The notes beneath the pieces were generated by a model that was not told where the DNA came from, made no database searches, and saw nothing but the letters and a program-made list of their open reading frames with translations. DNA of 62,000 nt, taken from assembly GCA_002633005.1 (NCBI GenBank), contig NMRA01000478.1:120278-182277 (forward strand). The letters run 5' to 3'. Below are positions 33,901 through 44,148 of the stretch, piece after piece (within the stretch, counting starts at the first letter, position 1; every line of letters begins with the position of its first letter). The stretch is from Phoronis australis (lineage: Eukaryota > Phoronida > Phoronidae). Position numbers and translations under genes: made by a program.

Positions 33901-35250
33901 CTAGCATGTTGTTCAAAACACTGAGCAAACACAATGGTAATAGTCACACACAGGGGACCCCCCACTTTGAAAACCATGAAGTGTTTTCAACTGCATAACA
34001 GGAACCTCTGTTTCACTGAATAGCAGACATTAAAACTTGTTCTCAAAATGCAGATTGCCAGTGAGTGACTATTGCCTGGATAACAATACAACCCATCTAA
34101 CGCGCAAGAAACCGTCAATTTGCGTTAAGTGACCCAACTCAAAATCTTTGAAGTACCCTGAGCTCCCAATTTTGAAATGTGAGATATATTTGCAACTAGT
34201 CATTTCAACGAACCAGGTTTTTAAATCCACTTGCATACAATGTCTAACTCCAGGATGCTTTGATTACAGAGAACCTTAGTAGTTTCGGAATGTTTTAGAA
34301 TGGTTCCGAGACAATGTTTTGTAATTACACTGAAATTAATAGATGATTGTTGCAAACTGCAACACTTGATGACATGTGAATGTGGAAAGCAAAAAATGAA
34401 GCAGTCGACGAGTCGGGGTCCAGGAGAGAGAGGACACTTGCATAGATTGCATATGACCAAATGTGCCCCTCTGACCAGTGACTCAGGCATTACAAAAGCC
34501 AGCATGAAATGGCGAATTTCCAAATAAATTCCACACAAAAATATTTACTTTTTGGTTTGAACTGTATAAAATGATCCATTTTTCCACCAAAACCACTAAA
34601 GGTTTCATATGCAACTGAGGCTTGTTGTGTTAAAAAGAATACAGCCCAGAGAGATTCTTGCTGAATTTCAATTCCCTGTAAATAATACCTTTGCATAATT
34701 ATTTTTTCAGAAAAGTTGACTCTTTCATTGAGGCTCTCACCAAAATGGGTTAGTTTTAATGACTGTGCAAACTCACAAAAGGGTGAGGTTTTATCTTGCT
34801 GATTATAGAAAAGAGTGCGGTATAATCATAATTTCACAGCAACAAACAACCTCCGAAATAATTGAATACTCCGTATGACTGTACAATGGCAGTCAAAGGC
34901 ACTGCTGAAAGGTACTGCTAAAAGGCACTGCCAAAAGCGATAAAATCAGTCATTATAATACTATTGCTAGACTGATTAATGTTTGCGTGTTTAGGACCAT
35001 TGACTGTATTTTTATGCTCCTAACTTCTGTTAGAAGTGACAAGTGTGCCAGTGACAGTGTATTATATCCTTATCTGACCCACCAGTTCAACCTTCGCGGC
35101 ATTCACGGGAACTTATATAACGCACATGAACATGTTAACATACGAGAGGGTGTGCTGTGAAAAGATCGAGACAATCTCCCATGGCCGCGACGCACTCAGC
35201 TAGTCCTTACCCCGCTATTCGGTGCTATAGTACGCGACTGTTGTTGTGGG
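30938..35250. other. 4.3-kb stretch without recognised genes
   Basis: No frame above about 105 codons, no domain motif and no convincing exon pair was found. Local structure includes a loose duplication of GGCTACGAAAATAnCCGA at about 31412 and 31503, and short AAAGGCACTGC repeats at 34895-34935. The opposed 105- and 75-codon frames at 34221-34538 are shadows of each other and unrecognised. Confidence 0.4.
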
Positions 35251-35342
35251 CACAGGCGTCCTCAGCTTCTGATCGTCCCCAATACACTACATATCATTAT
35301 ATGTAGTGTATTGGGGACGATCAGAAGCTGAGGACGCCTGTG
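35251..35342. repeat. perfect 92-bp palindrome (44-bp arms, 4-nt loop)
   Basis: Arms 35251-35294 and 35299-35342 are exact reverse complements. The left arm begins CACAGGCGTCCTCAGC and ends AATACACTACATAT. The loop is CATT. Either strand transcribed would give a 44-bp hairpin. Perfect identity means recent origin or a cloning/sequencing fold-back. Confidence 0.95.
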
Positions 35343-35858
35343 GTTGTGGGTGGCCTAATCCTAATGCCTGGAGTAATGGTAATGGGAATGGCAAGTAATG
35401 CCTTTCTTCCACAAATTATTTCGTAAAAAACACATTACTTCAGAATCCAGCACAGTATATTGGAAAATTATCATAAAATGTTTCGTGTACGTTACTGGTG
35501 ATGTATTCCTTGACTCGTTAGCTTTGAAATGCAGGAGTTCGATCAAAACATAGAGATTTAAACAGCTGTAAATCCACCGACATTCTTTCACTGGAAGTCG
35601 CCATGTTGGTGAACTAGTTTGACCTATTATACAACTCACCAATAGAATGCCTTGTTTCTTGAAATCGGAACAGCCAATGATATTCCAAGAATGCGAATGG
35701 AAAAGTGCCCTGTAGCAGACCCCAACCAACCTCGAGGGTCTGTGCAGGAGACTACCAGTCTCAAAACGCAAGGTACATCCACTTCCTGGTTTATGAACTC
35801 TCGTGACCACTTTTCAGTATAGGTAGCGCTATGCCGGAGATTTTGAGGGCCGTCCGTG
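35343..35858. other. upstream region of the Toll-like receptor gene
   Basis: A 149-codon reverse-strand frame covers 35361-35810. It has no recognisable domain or membrane segment and is not called as a gene. No other site is supported. Confidence 0.35.
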
Positions 35859-35918
35859 TGACGTCAGCAAAAAGTAGGTCATACAAAAGGTGTGTACTGG
35901 AGTCCAGGAAACTATAAA
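35859..35918 (+). promoter_or_regulatory. proposed TLR promoter: CRE plus TATA box
   Basis: TGACGTCA, a perfect CRE/ATF palindrome, lies at 35859-35866. TATAAA follows at 35913-35918, about 20-30 bp before an initiator-like GCAGTTAG (35933-35940). This lies just upstream of the proposed 5' exon of the receptor gene. No NF-kB consensus was noticed here. The assignment to the TLR is inferred from spacing. Confidence 0.45.
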
Positions 35919-35934
35919 ATGTTTGCTGGAGTGC

Positions 35935-36062
35935 AGTTAGTGGTAGAGGTCATGTCGACCAGGAGTAGTCAGAGGTTGCTGATCACCATGTCATATATCT
36001 CTTCTGCTTCGAAAATAAATCGACGTTCAGTGGTGTGAGGAGGAGAGATTAGATTGCAATCG
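35935..36062 (+). other. proposed 5' non-coding exon of the TLR gene
   Basis: From the initiator-like site to the donor ATCG|GTAAGA at 36063. It contains no long frame. The coding exon begins with an acceptor (TTTTTCAG, ending 37208) only nine bases before the TLR start codon, so an upstream untranslated exon is needed. This is the best candidate, giving an intron of about 1.15 kb that contains the G-run and N at 36607-36630. Confidence 0.4.
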
Positions 36063-36606
36063 GTAAGAAACGTTGATTTGCCCATTTTCCCATCTGGGAT
36101 GATCCCTTCAAAGTTGGAAAAAAGTTCGGATTTATACAGAATTCCACATTTTTGCCACTAAGTAAAGGATTTGAAGGCTGTCTTAAAAAAACGTTTCCAT
36201 TTTTGTGCCTCACAAATTATACCCGTGAACACAACAGGGATTTGCTTCATGATTGAATGTTTGCAGGTGTTATTCTGGCTAGGTGTATGTGAAAAAGTGT
36301 AAAAACTAACTTTTGATTCATACCAATTGCCGTTATCAATAATTGGTCTCAAATTCATCCTGTCTAAAATTAGAAGTGATTTCGTGCCTTAGGAAGAACT
36401 GATAGTTCGTTGCTGCTTGAAACCAAGCACACTATGCAGACTTGACCAAGAGGTCATTATCTGTCAGTCATGACTTCGAGCATGAGCGAATTGTCAGTTC
36501 GTCGCAAGCCTGAGGCGTCCTTGTAATCTTAGTAAGGAACAATTTAAGACTATTTTATGACTGCACGCTGCACGCGGTCTGAATCCAACGTTTTTGAAGA
36601 GATGGT

Positions 36607-36630
36607 AGGGGGGGGGGGGGGGGGGGGGGN
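36607..36630. other. G homopolymer ending in an assembly ambiguity
   Basis: A run of about 22 G residues followed by a single N at 36630. It is the same type of sequence stop as at 7161-7180 and lies in the proposed TLR intron. Confidence 0.9.
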
Positions 36631-37217
36631 CAGAATTGCACTGCTCAATCACGGTTCTCTAAAGTCCACGTAAAATGTTCTTTTAATGCTAATGTACTTT
36701 ACACTGATATCCTGAAGGGTTCCTTAGCTATAATTTATCGTGGATTATCTAAAGATTCATATTTTCCATTTTGTCTTTGCCACTGCAAATCTACAAAACA
36801 TAAGTATGTCACCGAATTCCCTTTATATTTCATACATCCACCTAAACAGAGGCACGTGAAATTCATATTGGGTCACTGAAAAAGTGATCTAATTAACTAG
36901 TGATTGAAGTAATTTATTTCGTTGCCCGATGCCATATTAAGTACAACTATATAGCTTTCAACATACCACTTAAAGTTTTTACGACTGTATAATATAGATT
37001 TCCTTACAGGTGCCTCTATTTAGGGGGCTGTATCTAATTTGGTGAACGGCACATATTTTTGTAGATTTGATGTAGGCAAAGACCAAAATACAAAATTTGA
37101 AAATTAAACATGTCAACGTGGAATTAACACTGCCAAATCTTTTTAATGAGACACTGAACTTTTATGTAATGCGCTTCTTTATATACTATGTGCTGTATAC
37201 TTTTTCAGATAACAAAG

Positions 37218-39908
37218 ATGACGACAATCGTCAGCGCATGCGCCCGACTGACACTGTGCTTGCTCACCGTGTTGTACATAATCCGCGGATGTTCTTCTAA
37301 GAATGATCAATGGATGTATTACGAAACTTCCAACTGTACTGTTACATCTGAGAAAAACGAAACAATTCTCAACTGCAGCAACAGGGGTTTCTTCACTTTG
37401 CCGTCGACATATCCGATAAATGTTACTGTCTTTTATATGCGATCAAACTTCATATCTTCTGTCCCCGCAGGTGCCTTCTTAAAACTAAAACACTTGAAAC
37501 ATCTAGATCTTTCCGACAACCAAGCGTCATTGTCGTTCCACCAAGACAGCCTTTTGGGGTTGAATTATCTGGACAGTTTGAGTTTGACAAACGTCACTGC
37601 TTTCTCGTTCGCTTGTCAGCAGGGGTCGTCAAGTTTGTTTCGACATACACCCTATCTCCAGACTCTTCGAATGAAAAAGTCGCTGCATTTTGACACCACA
37701 TGCGTGAATTTTACGTTTCAGGATTTAACGAAGCTTCGCTATCTTTCGGTCACGTGGCCAACTTCGCCGCTTCCAAGTGGATTTTCACTTTTGAAGCAAT
37801 TAGATGTACTAGACTTGAGTGAGTCAACATTTAATCTAACTGAAAAAAATTTTCAATCACTTTTATGTCTGAACATTTCACGTCTGGCGTTACGACAACT
37901 TCATCTCAAAGAATTTAACAAACATGCTTTGAACCCTGTGTTGCACAGTCTCAAAGTTTTGGATTTTTCGTGCAATCATGATTTTCGTAACATTGGGGTG
38001 AATACCAAATACTTCTCGCCCATTTTGGAATGTCTTGAAAATTCTACAAGCCTCGAAGTGCTAATCATTGACAACTGTTACGATTATCATCACGCCATTA
38101 ACCTGACTGCAGAACAGTTTGGTCCACTTAACCGAGTTCCTCTGAAGGCGCTGTCCTTGCGTCAAAACGCCATCACCATTATATCTCCATTTCTTATATA
38201 TTTGAAAAGTTTGGAATATATTAACCTGGATTATAACATGCCGATGATCTTTACGGATGGAAAAACAACACTTTTTGAAATGCAGAGACACTTGAAAGAG
38301 TTTCACTTTTCCCATCAGTACTTGTACTCAACAATTGTCAATAGTTGTCACGAAGACGAGAGCGAAATATTTATGCGTGACTTCTCAAATAAAGTAGCCG
38401 ACGAATCAAGACTGGGAAAGTTAAGCATAAAGAGATTTACAGACACTGAATTACAGAAGAAAGATGAACACGGGAGTGACGGCGTCTCGAAGTCTGAGGT
38501 CTCAGCTGACGAACGTGAGCTAAAACTTTACATTGCTCTGGAGACGTTATATGTGGTCAAAATCGGTGCACCAATCCTTTCACCTAGAGTTAATGGGAAG
38601 ATAGTTCATGACGTAAACGTTTCAGATTTCGTCAGTCACGGTGTAAGGCTGCAGCTAAAAATCAACTTAAAGACGCTGAACGTTTCCTCAAATTTCCTCA
38701 CGTACATCAACTTTGTTATATACGGTTTGGATTCTTTGACAACTTTAGACATCAGTAACAACAATTTGGAATACGTGCCCGTCATGCTGTTCAGGGCGAT
38801 CGGGAATCTCGAACACCTGTTTGCGTCAAGAAACAGAATTGGATTACTGACGAATGCGCAGGATTTATCGGCAACTTTCAGCAGCCTTTCAAACATACGG
38901 ACGATTGACCTTTCCTTAAATCAGCTAAGCTTCATTCCCGAAGGCATGTTTTCGCTATGCCCTCACTTAGAACGTCTCTATGTGCAAAAAAACAGCATAA
39001 AGTCGGTGAATTTAAAATTCGGTATTCTACAGAGTCTAAAGTTTCTGGACTTTAGCCACAATGAAATCAGCGGTTTTACAAAAGAACAGACAGTCGATCT
39101 TCAGCACAGCACCTTTGTCTTGCAAATAAACAACAACTCTGGCTTCGAATGTTCTTGCAATAACGTTCCTTTCATAGAATGGATTCAACTTGAGAGCTCG
39201 AATGATACTGTGTTAAACAAAGAAAACCTTATTTGTCTTTACAAAGACGGCAGGGAGGAAGCTGTGATTTCCGTTGACTTAGGTGGACTTTACTTTGAGT
39301 GTATTAAGGAAAGTATAATTATCATAATATCTACGCTCATATCAGTCGTTCTATGCACTGCTTTAGTAGCTTGGCGATTTCAATGGCACATCAGATATTG
39401 GGTGTACATTTTGCGAATGAAACGACGGCGTGATGGTTTTCTGGATGTTTCGAAAAAATTTGACGTATTCATCTCGTATGCCGACGTGGATTATGATCTT
39501 GCACTTTCGGTTCTTCATAAACTGGAAGAAATGGGACTGCTTGCATTCTTTCGAGACAGAGATACTGATCTTGGAGTATGTATTCTGGACGAGTGCTTCC
39601 GAGGAATTGAATCCAGCAGGAAAAGTATTGTTTGTTTAACAGAAAGTTATCTGAATTCTGACCAACGTTATTTCGAGTTGCGAATGAGTATGCTACGAGG
39701 TAAAGGATTTGTTATACCTGTAGTTGTTGGCGACATAGCTTTGGAGAAACTGTCGAAACCTCTCCGACACTTACTCCGCGAGGATGTTTACTTTGAATGG
39801 CCCACGCTCGAATCAGAAGAAAAAGACTTCTGGAAGTCTATGCTTAAGGCCGTGTTGACACCGAAAGGAATATGCATTCGTAAGAATGGTTGGTATATTT
39901 TTTCATGA
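37218..39908 (+). CDS. Toll-like receptor (LRR ectodomain, TM, TIR), intact
   Basis: An 896-residue type I membrane receptor encoded in one exon. I start at ATG 37218, not the in-frame ATG at 37188, because TTTTTCAG (ending 37208) is a splice acceptor and 37218 opens a signal peptide (MTTIVSACARLTLCLLTVLY). About 15 clear leucine-rich repeats follow, such as LKHLKHLDLSDN and LDSLTTLDISNNNLEYVP. A charged non-LRR insertion at ~378-440 breaks the array. A single LRRCT (CSC...C...C, ~640-695) abuts a TM helix (~700-722), the vertebrate-like single-cysteine-cluster layout. TIR spans ~748-885: box 1 FDVFISY, box 2 RDRDTDLG (Leu785 where most TLRs have Pro), SRKSIVCLTESYL, and box 3 FW (871-872). 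Such receptors sense microbial ligands and recruit MyD88-type TIR adaptors; ligand unknown. Many N-glycosylation sequons. No stops or frameshifts. The 906-residue alternative start is less likely. Confidence 0.95.
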   Translation: MTTIVSACARLTLCLLTVLYIIRGCSSKNDQWMYYETSNCTVTSEKNETILNCSNRGFFTLPSTYPINVTVFYMRSNFISSVPAGAFLKLKHLKHLDLSDNQASLSFHQDSLLGLNYLDSLSLTNVTAFSFACQQGSSSLFRHTPYLQTLRMKKSLHFDTTCVNFTFQDLTKLRYLSVTWPTSPLPSGFSLLKQLDVLDLSESTFNLTEKNFQSLLCLNISRLALRQLHLKEFNKHALNPVLHSLKVLDFSCNHDFRNIGVNTKYFSPILECLENSTSLEVLIIDNCYDYHHAINLTAEQFGPLNRVPLKALSLRQNAITIISPFLIYLKSLEYINLDYNMPMIFTDGKTTLFEMQRHLKEFHFSHQYLYSTIVNSCHEDESEIFMRDFSNKVADESRLGKLSIKRFTDTELQKKDEHGSDGVSKSEVSADERELKLYIALETLYVVKIGAPILSPRVNGKIVHDVNVSDFVSHGVRLQLKINLKTLNVSSNFLTYINFVIYGLDSLTTLDISNNNLEYVPVMLFRAIGNLEHLFASRNRIGLLTNAQDLSATFSSLSNIRTIDLSLNQLSFIPEGMFSLCPHLERLYVQKNSIKSVNLKFGILQSLKFLDFSHNEISGFTKEQTVDLQHSTFVLQINNNSGFECSCNNVPFIEWIQLESSNDTVLNKENLICLYKDGREEAVISVDLGGLYFECIKESIIIIISTLISVVLCTALVAWRFQWHIRYWVYILRMKRRRDGFLDVSKKFDVFISYADVDYDLALSVLHKLEEMGLLAFFRDRDTDLGVCILDECFRGIESSRKSIVCLTESYLNSDQRYFELRMSMLRGKGFVIPVVVGDIALEKLSKPLRHLLREDVYFEWPTLESEEKDFWKSMLKAVLTPKGICIRKNGWYIFS

Positions 39909-40266
39909 AGATAAATCATTCAACTTCTTAAGGATAAGACTGGCAGTTGAAATGCCCTTTTGTGCGCCTATATATTTGTATACATATATAACGCCCCTCT
40001 GGCGAAAATTCTCCAAAATCCACTCGGGCTCTAGATAACGGGGGATAAAGACTTCGCCATGTAATAATCTATTTATGTCACATACTGAACAAGAAGCATT
40101 GCTATGAATCGATCTACCTTTCTCGACTCGCCTCGGCTTTGTAACTACTTTCTATGTCAGAGGCCCGAGGTCGGAGATCGTGACCTTTTAAGAAAAGCAG
40201 AGTCATTTTTGTCAAATAATGCTTTTACTCAAAACCAATTGAAAATTTAAACAAAATGGAAATAAA
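39909..40266 (+). promoter_or_regulatory. TLR 3' UTR with polyadenylation signal
   Basis: The sequence following the TGA at 39906-39908 reaches AATAAA at 40261-40266. The resulting 3' UTR of about 360-380 nt is AU-rich. No other gene intervenes. Confidence 0.6.
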
Positions 40267-40584
40267 GTGAATCTGTAAATTAAGGTTAAGCAACTATTAA
40301 AGCTTACTACACATTTTATCATGCTAAGCTTCGACCGGGAAAATATCGTCTGCTAAAGTAGGTTACCACTAGTAACTGAGTATAATGCTCAAGTCAAAGA
40401 ATCCCGACGACACGATACCAGCATTCAAATTTGGGATCGGTGATTTGCAAGTTAGAGAACACGAGAGAAAAATTTCAATGACTTAAAATATCGTTTTTAT
40501 GGAAATTATGCGTCTTATTTTTCATAGCGTATAAATGTCGGTACAATGTCCTTTGCTGAACAAGCGATTGTTGCGCGTGCTCAT

Positions 40585-40608
40585 TTAAAGGAGAATGCCA
40601 CCCTATTT
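40585..40608 (+). mobile_element. second Kolobok-like 5' terminus (TTAA + AGGAGAATGCCACC)
   Basis: TTAA at 40585-40588 is followed by AGGAGAATGCCACCC, close to the AGGCGAAGGCAACC terminus of the 14-kb element. A THAP-coding fragment starts 164 bp further on. The opposite end was not found in the window, so the element is probably truncated. Confidence 0.45.
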
Positions 40609-40751
40609 AATTGGTCTTTTTACCGTCTTAATCGTTCTATATCCACATCGCCTCTTATACGGTCGACCTCACCTTGACGAGAGGTGTCATGTTAACCTGT
40701 GAGAAAGGTGAGAAACGACACAGCGACGTCAGTGGTTCGTCTGCAGAGTTA

Positions 40752-41020
40752 ATGCCGCTATATTGCGGTGCATCGGTTCCCGCTTGTTCGAACTATAAAG
40801 CTGCGAAGAAAGCAGGTATATCGTTTTTTCGACTTCCTCGAGATCCCGAAATGTTTAGGAAGTTGCTCGCGGTAGTGACGAATGAAAGGTATGCGGTAAT
40901 AGCAAGTGTGAGGCCGGGAAACATCTCCTTGTCTGTGGCCGGCATTTCATCGACAGTGATTTCTCTGACGAATTCCGGCTTAACAAAGAACAATCCATAC
41001 GTTCCATTGCCTATGCATGT
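40752..41020 (+). pseudogene. THAP-domain fragment
   Basis: MPLYCGASVPACSNYKAAKK continues to ISFFRLPRDPEMFRKLLAVV, a THAP N-terminus (C...CSN, SFFRLP.D...R). After a one-base frameshift the second metal pair appears as LVCGRHFIDSDF (40928-40963). The first Cys pair is spaced by six residues instead of the usual two to four. The frame then decays. No transposase core follows. Together with the Kolobok-like terminus at 40585 it is best read as a 5' relic of a THAP transposon. It lies only about 490 bp after the TLR polyA signal. Confidence 0.6.
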
Positions 41021-41559
41021 TCACGACGCCTCTCTAGTATTTCTTGATCAGTGTATTCCGGTTCGAACTGATAGCCTGTGAAACCTAACGATCGATCCGT
41101 GAAGTCTTCGTCGGATGAGCTCATGACTAAGTCGGGATTAGCGCCGGACGAGTTGCCATGTAGACGTTTATTATTCTGCGTTCTGTTTCAAAATGCATTA
41201 TTCTCATCCTACAATGACCCTAACCAATGCTTATATGAAACTGAAACAAAGTCTGTCTCATTAGATACAATTTGTAATGCCTTGGAGTGCTCGTGAGCGC
41301 AAATGTTTTGAGAAGCCAGCAATATGAATAAACCACTGCGTCACCGGCTTTTAATGCCGGCAACCAAGGTAATTGACCGGGCACCGAGGCCGTGTACAAA
41401 TTCGAGCATTGTGACTCTTCATGGTGGCAACTTGCTTTTTAGCGGTTTCTCCTCAACCTATGGATCTTTGTGAACTTGAGGAAGTGTATTTTTATATCGT
41501 GACAAGGGAAGACGTAGCTGACTACCGATCGGAACCAATTTTCTTTTTTATGTTTTCTT
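41021..41559. other. no gene recognised
   Basis: Possible continuation of the decayed THAP element. The forward frame at 41078-41296 is not recognisable. Confidence 0.35.
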
Positions 41560-41960
41560 CTGTTTCTATAGAGTTCCTAAATGGATTTTCATGAAATTTG
41601 GAGCATACCGTATGTCTTGATTAAGAGGTGATAACACCTTATCCTTATCGTACGCCACCTACAGGCAACTTATATTGTTTTTGGCGTCAGACTCTTTCAG
41701 CCAAAACACACAAGGATCATTATAAGAATTGGCACATGTCTTTATTCCAGGAAGTGCATGGCTGACGATGATTTTAGGACAGGTCTGACTGCCGTGTTGC
41801 CCGCTAGTAAAATTTTCGTTTTTTTTCCCTGTGATTCTATATCCACCAAGTTCCTTGATGGATCTTCATGAAATTTTTAACGTGCTGTTGTTGAGAAGAG
41901 AACAGCTGGAGGGGATTTTGGGTCAAATCCAACTAGTGCAGAGAACCCAGTGTCAATTTT
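41560..41960. repeat. diverged ~270-bp tandem pair of a TTCATGAAATTT repeat
   Basis: TTCTATAGAGTTCCTAAATGG followed by TTTTCATGAAATTTGG (from ~41568) recurs as TTCTATATCCACCAAGTTCC and ATCTTCATGAAATTTTTAAC (from ~41835). Phrases of the kind ATGAAATTTGGNGC are widespread in invertebrate satellites. The 17.6-18.4-kb array holds the similar CCAAATTTCATGAAAATCCG. Confidence 0.55.
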
Positions 41961-43312
41961 GTTTTCCTTCGCGTAAGAGTTCTTTGTAAGATTCAGACCT
42001 TTGGTTTGAATTACCTCGTAGGTGTCAAAAGGTCGCCAGTGGTTCGTATAATGACATGTGACTTAGCGTCATACTTCTTCCAGGTGCCGTTATATATTAT
42101 GCCGACTGAACGTAATCAGTGCCGATGGTATGTCTCTGCTTTGAGATGTGTCAACAACAAGCATCTGATGCAGGACCGCGAATGTGACGTCTCTGGCTCT
42201 TCACACGAGGTGTTGAGAGTGAAGTTGTCACCCTGCTACAGTTGTCGCTCAAAGGGTAGCACCCTGCCAATTTGTCACAGGAAGCTGAATCGGAGAACTT
42301 CAACCAGACATCTGTTGCATAGTATAAAACCTTTACGGGAGAAGTCTATCTGACTGGTATTTTTTTATCTAAGGGAAATAACTATTCAAAGTATGATTTG
42401 GAAACTGCTCTATCTCTTTAAGATAATTTCCAACCTTAGTGACGTCCTTTGGCGTTTAATCAGATTCCGTTTCAACTGTTCACTGATAGCCACGTTCGTT
42501 TATAAAATTCTTGGTGTCGTTATTGTGAAAAGCAACTTCTTGTGGCCATGAATTATTCAAAACATAAACCCTGGTCAAGTTTGTATGAACTGCCTGTACT
42601 GTGTGTCTTTGAGGTAGCAATAAAAGTAATGATTAAATTTTATACATTGTTTTTGTAAAAGAATTCCACGAAGGTCAGCAGTTACCTTAAATACGTGATT
42701 TCATAAATCAAGGTTTGCTTTTATACGAAGGTACCGTGAGTTCCAATTGTTTTGATCTCAGGAGCACCAGCTTCATACGGCATGTACATCAGTAACGAGA
42801 TCGAGATTCAGTTAGGCATTCACTTTTTTCTGGGAACGAGTTGATATCTTTTTGTTTTATTTTTAAACTTGAAGTACCAAAACAGTGGTAGATTTTGATC
42901 GCCAGTGAAACTTACTTAGATTAGTTAACTGTGAATACTTATGGCGAAGGCGAAGACATCTCACGAAAAAAACGGTTAAACAAATAGTGTAACATAACAC
43001 TATTATGACTATGAAGGAAACATCAGGCTTTAGGAACTAGGCCCTATATAAGCTAGACAAGCTATTGTCAGTGATTTGAATAGGCCTTTGCCCCGTCTCC
43101 AGCTACGCAAATAAAACATGGTAATTATGTCTGAGTAGTTAGCAGTGTTGTAGTGGTAATATTAAAGGTAAGTAGGCGGCCAAAGCCCACCCTATCATCT
43201 TGAGCACTGAATGTAACTGGCGGTGCCTAGGCGCTACGTTCAAATGCCAAAAGGTGGTTGGCTGCGCCTACGTGCGCCTACGCTCACAACAGCACTGCCA
43301 GTTAGTGGAGCT
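41961..43312. other. no gene recognised
   Basis: A 115-codon forward frame at 42006-42353 is Cys-rich and basic but matches no domain I know, has no splice context, and is left uncalled. Confidence 0.35.
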
Positions 43313-43418
43313 ATTCATAACACACCGGTTAAAATTATATGCCTGATGTGCGTGCATCGTACTGTATGTGCTTCAAGCTCGCGGCTAATAAACATTACTG
43401 CAGAAACGAAATACTTGT
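43313..43418. repeat. dispersed repeat pair, copy 2
   Basis: Partner of 30179-30290, same orientation, moderately diverged (see that entry). It generates overlapping open frames on both strands (43223-43587) that I do not regard as genes. Confidence 0.6.
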
Positions 43419-43878
43419 CCGATTCAGGCAACTGGCAACCATGGCTAAGTAATGCCTCTCCCGGTCGATGCGTGCATGTGTTCCATGCTACCGGCAGTGA
43501 CGCTACGCACTCAGTACCACTGCCATTCTGTCGTGTGCTCCACTGTGCAATGAAGAAAACTGAAGCTGAGTGACTATGAAGAAACAAGCTGCTGGCAAAA
43601 TGTAAATTTTTATCGAAGCTTCAGTAAATCACTGAGAAACTCATAATTTTCTGTTCCCCACTCAATAAAAGCTAAGATTATTTGCAAAACAGGCGCTTGG
43701 TTAATGCCAACAAGAAAAATGGAATTCATGGTCTCTTGGGCAACCGTTCAACAGCTATTAATACCAAGTGATTGCACAAAATACAAAACGTGCAATAAAA
43801 ATTACAGAAAGGAGCAGGTTCGTGTGCGAAAGTTATGAACTATAAACAAGTATGTTTTTAGTCATACGGTTAAGTTAG

Positions 43879-43945
43879 AAGCGTAGCAGTGCAATGGAAG
43901 AGTGTGCGCTCTTTGATCAAGAGGTCGTGAGTTCGTATCTATCTA
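43879..43945 (+). repeat. tRNA-like SINE head or tRNA pseudogene
   Basis: The A-box-like TAGCAGTGCAATGG (43884-43897) and B-box-like GTTCGTATC (43931-43939) have tRNA spacing. Between them a stem CTCT/AGAG closes a 7-nt loop TTGATCA (anticodon position GAT). The acceptor stem and CCA are not convincing, so this is a pol III-type SINE head or degenerate tRNA rather than a working tRNA gene. The sequence runs on into an AT-rich body, as SINEs do. Confidence 0.45.
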
Positions 43946-44148
43946 AGTTAGAATTTTCCATTTTTAAATCATAATGGCGATACCGCAGTTAAACTTTTAA
44001 CCTTACTCCTGCTAACCACTCCGGTTTCAACATTCCAGGAAGGAGTGTAGTAGAATAGGAGAGTTCACTTGTGAATTCGCTGTTACCGCTAATATAGCGC
44101 CATCAAGTGGTGACTAAGCAACTGTCCACCAGGAAGCGCCTGAAAACA

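Noticed and set aside
35361-35810. 149-codon reverse-strand open frame upstream of the TLR
   Set aside because: No recognisable motif, and it overlaps the putative promoter region. Could be real but nothing supports it.
37188-37217. Upstream ATG giving a 906-residue TLR
   Set aside because: TTTTTCAG ending at 37208 is a better splice acceptor than coding sequence, and the ATG at 37218 gives a cleaner signal peptide.
43223-43587. Overlapping forward and reverse open frames as an antisense gene pair
   Set aside because: They coincide with a dispersed repeat shared with 30.2 kb and show no motif.
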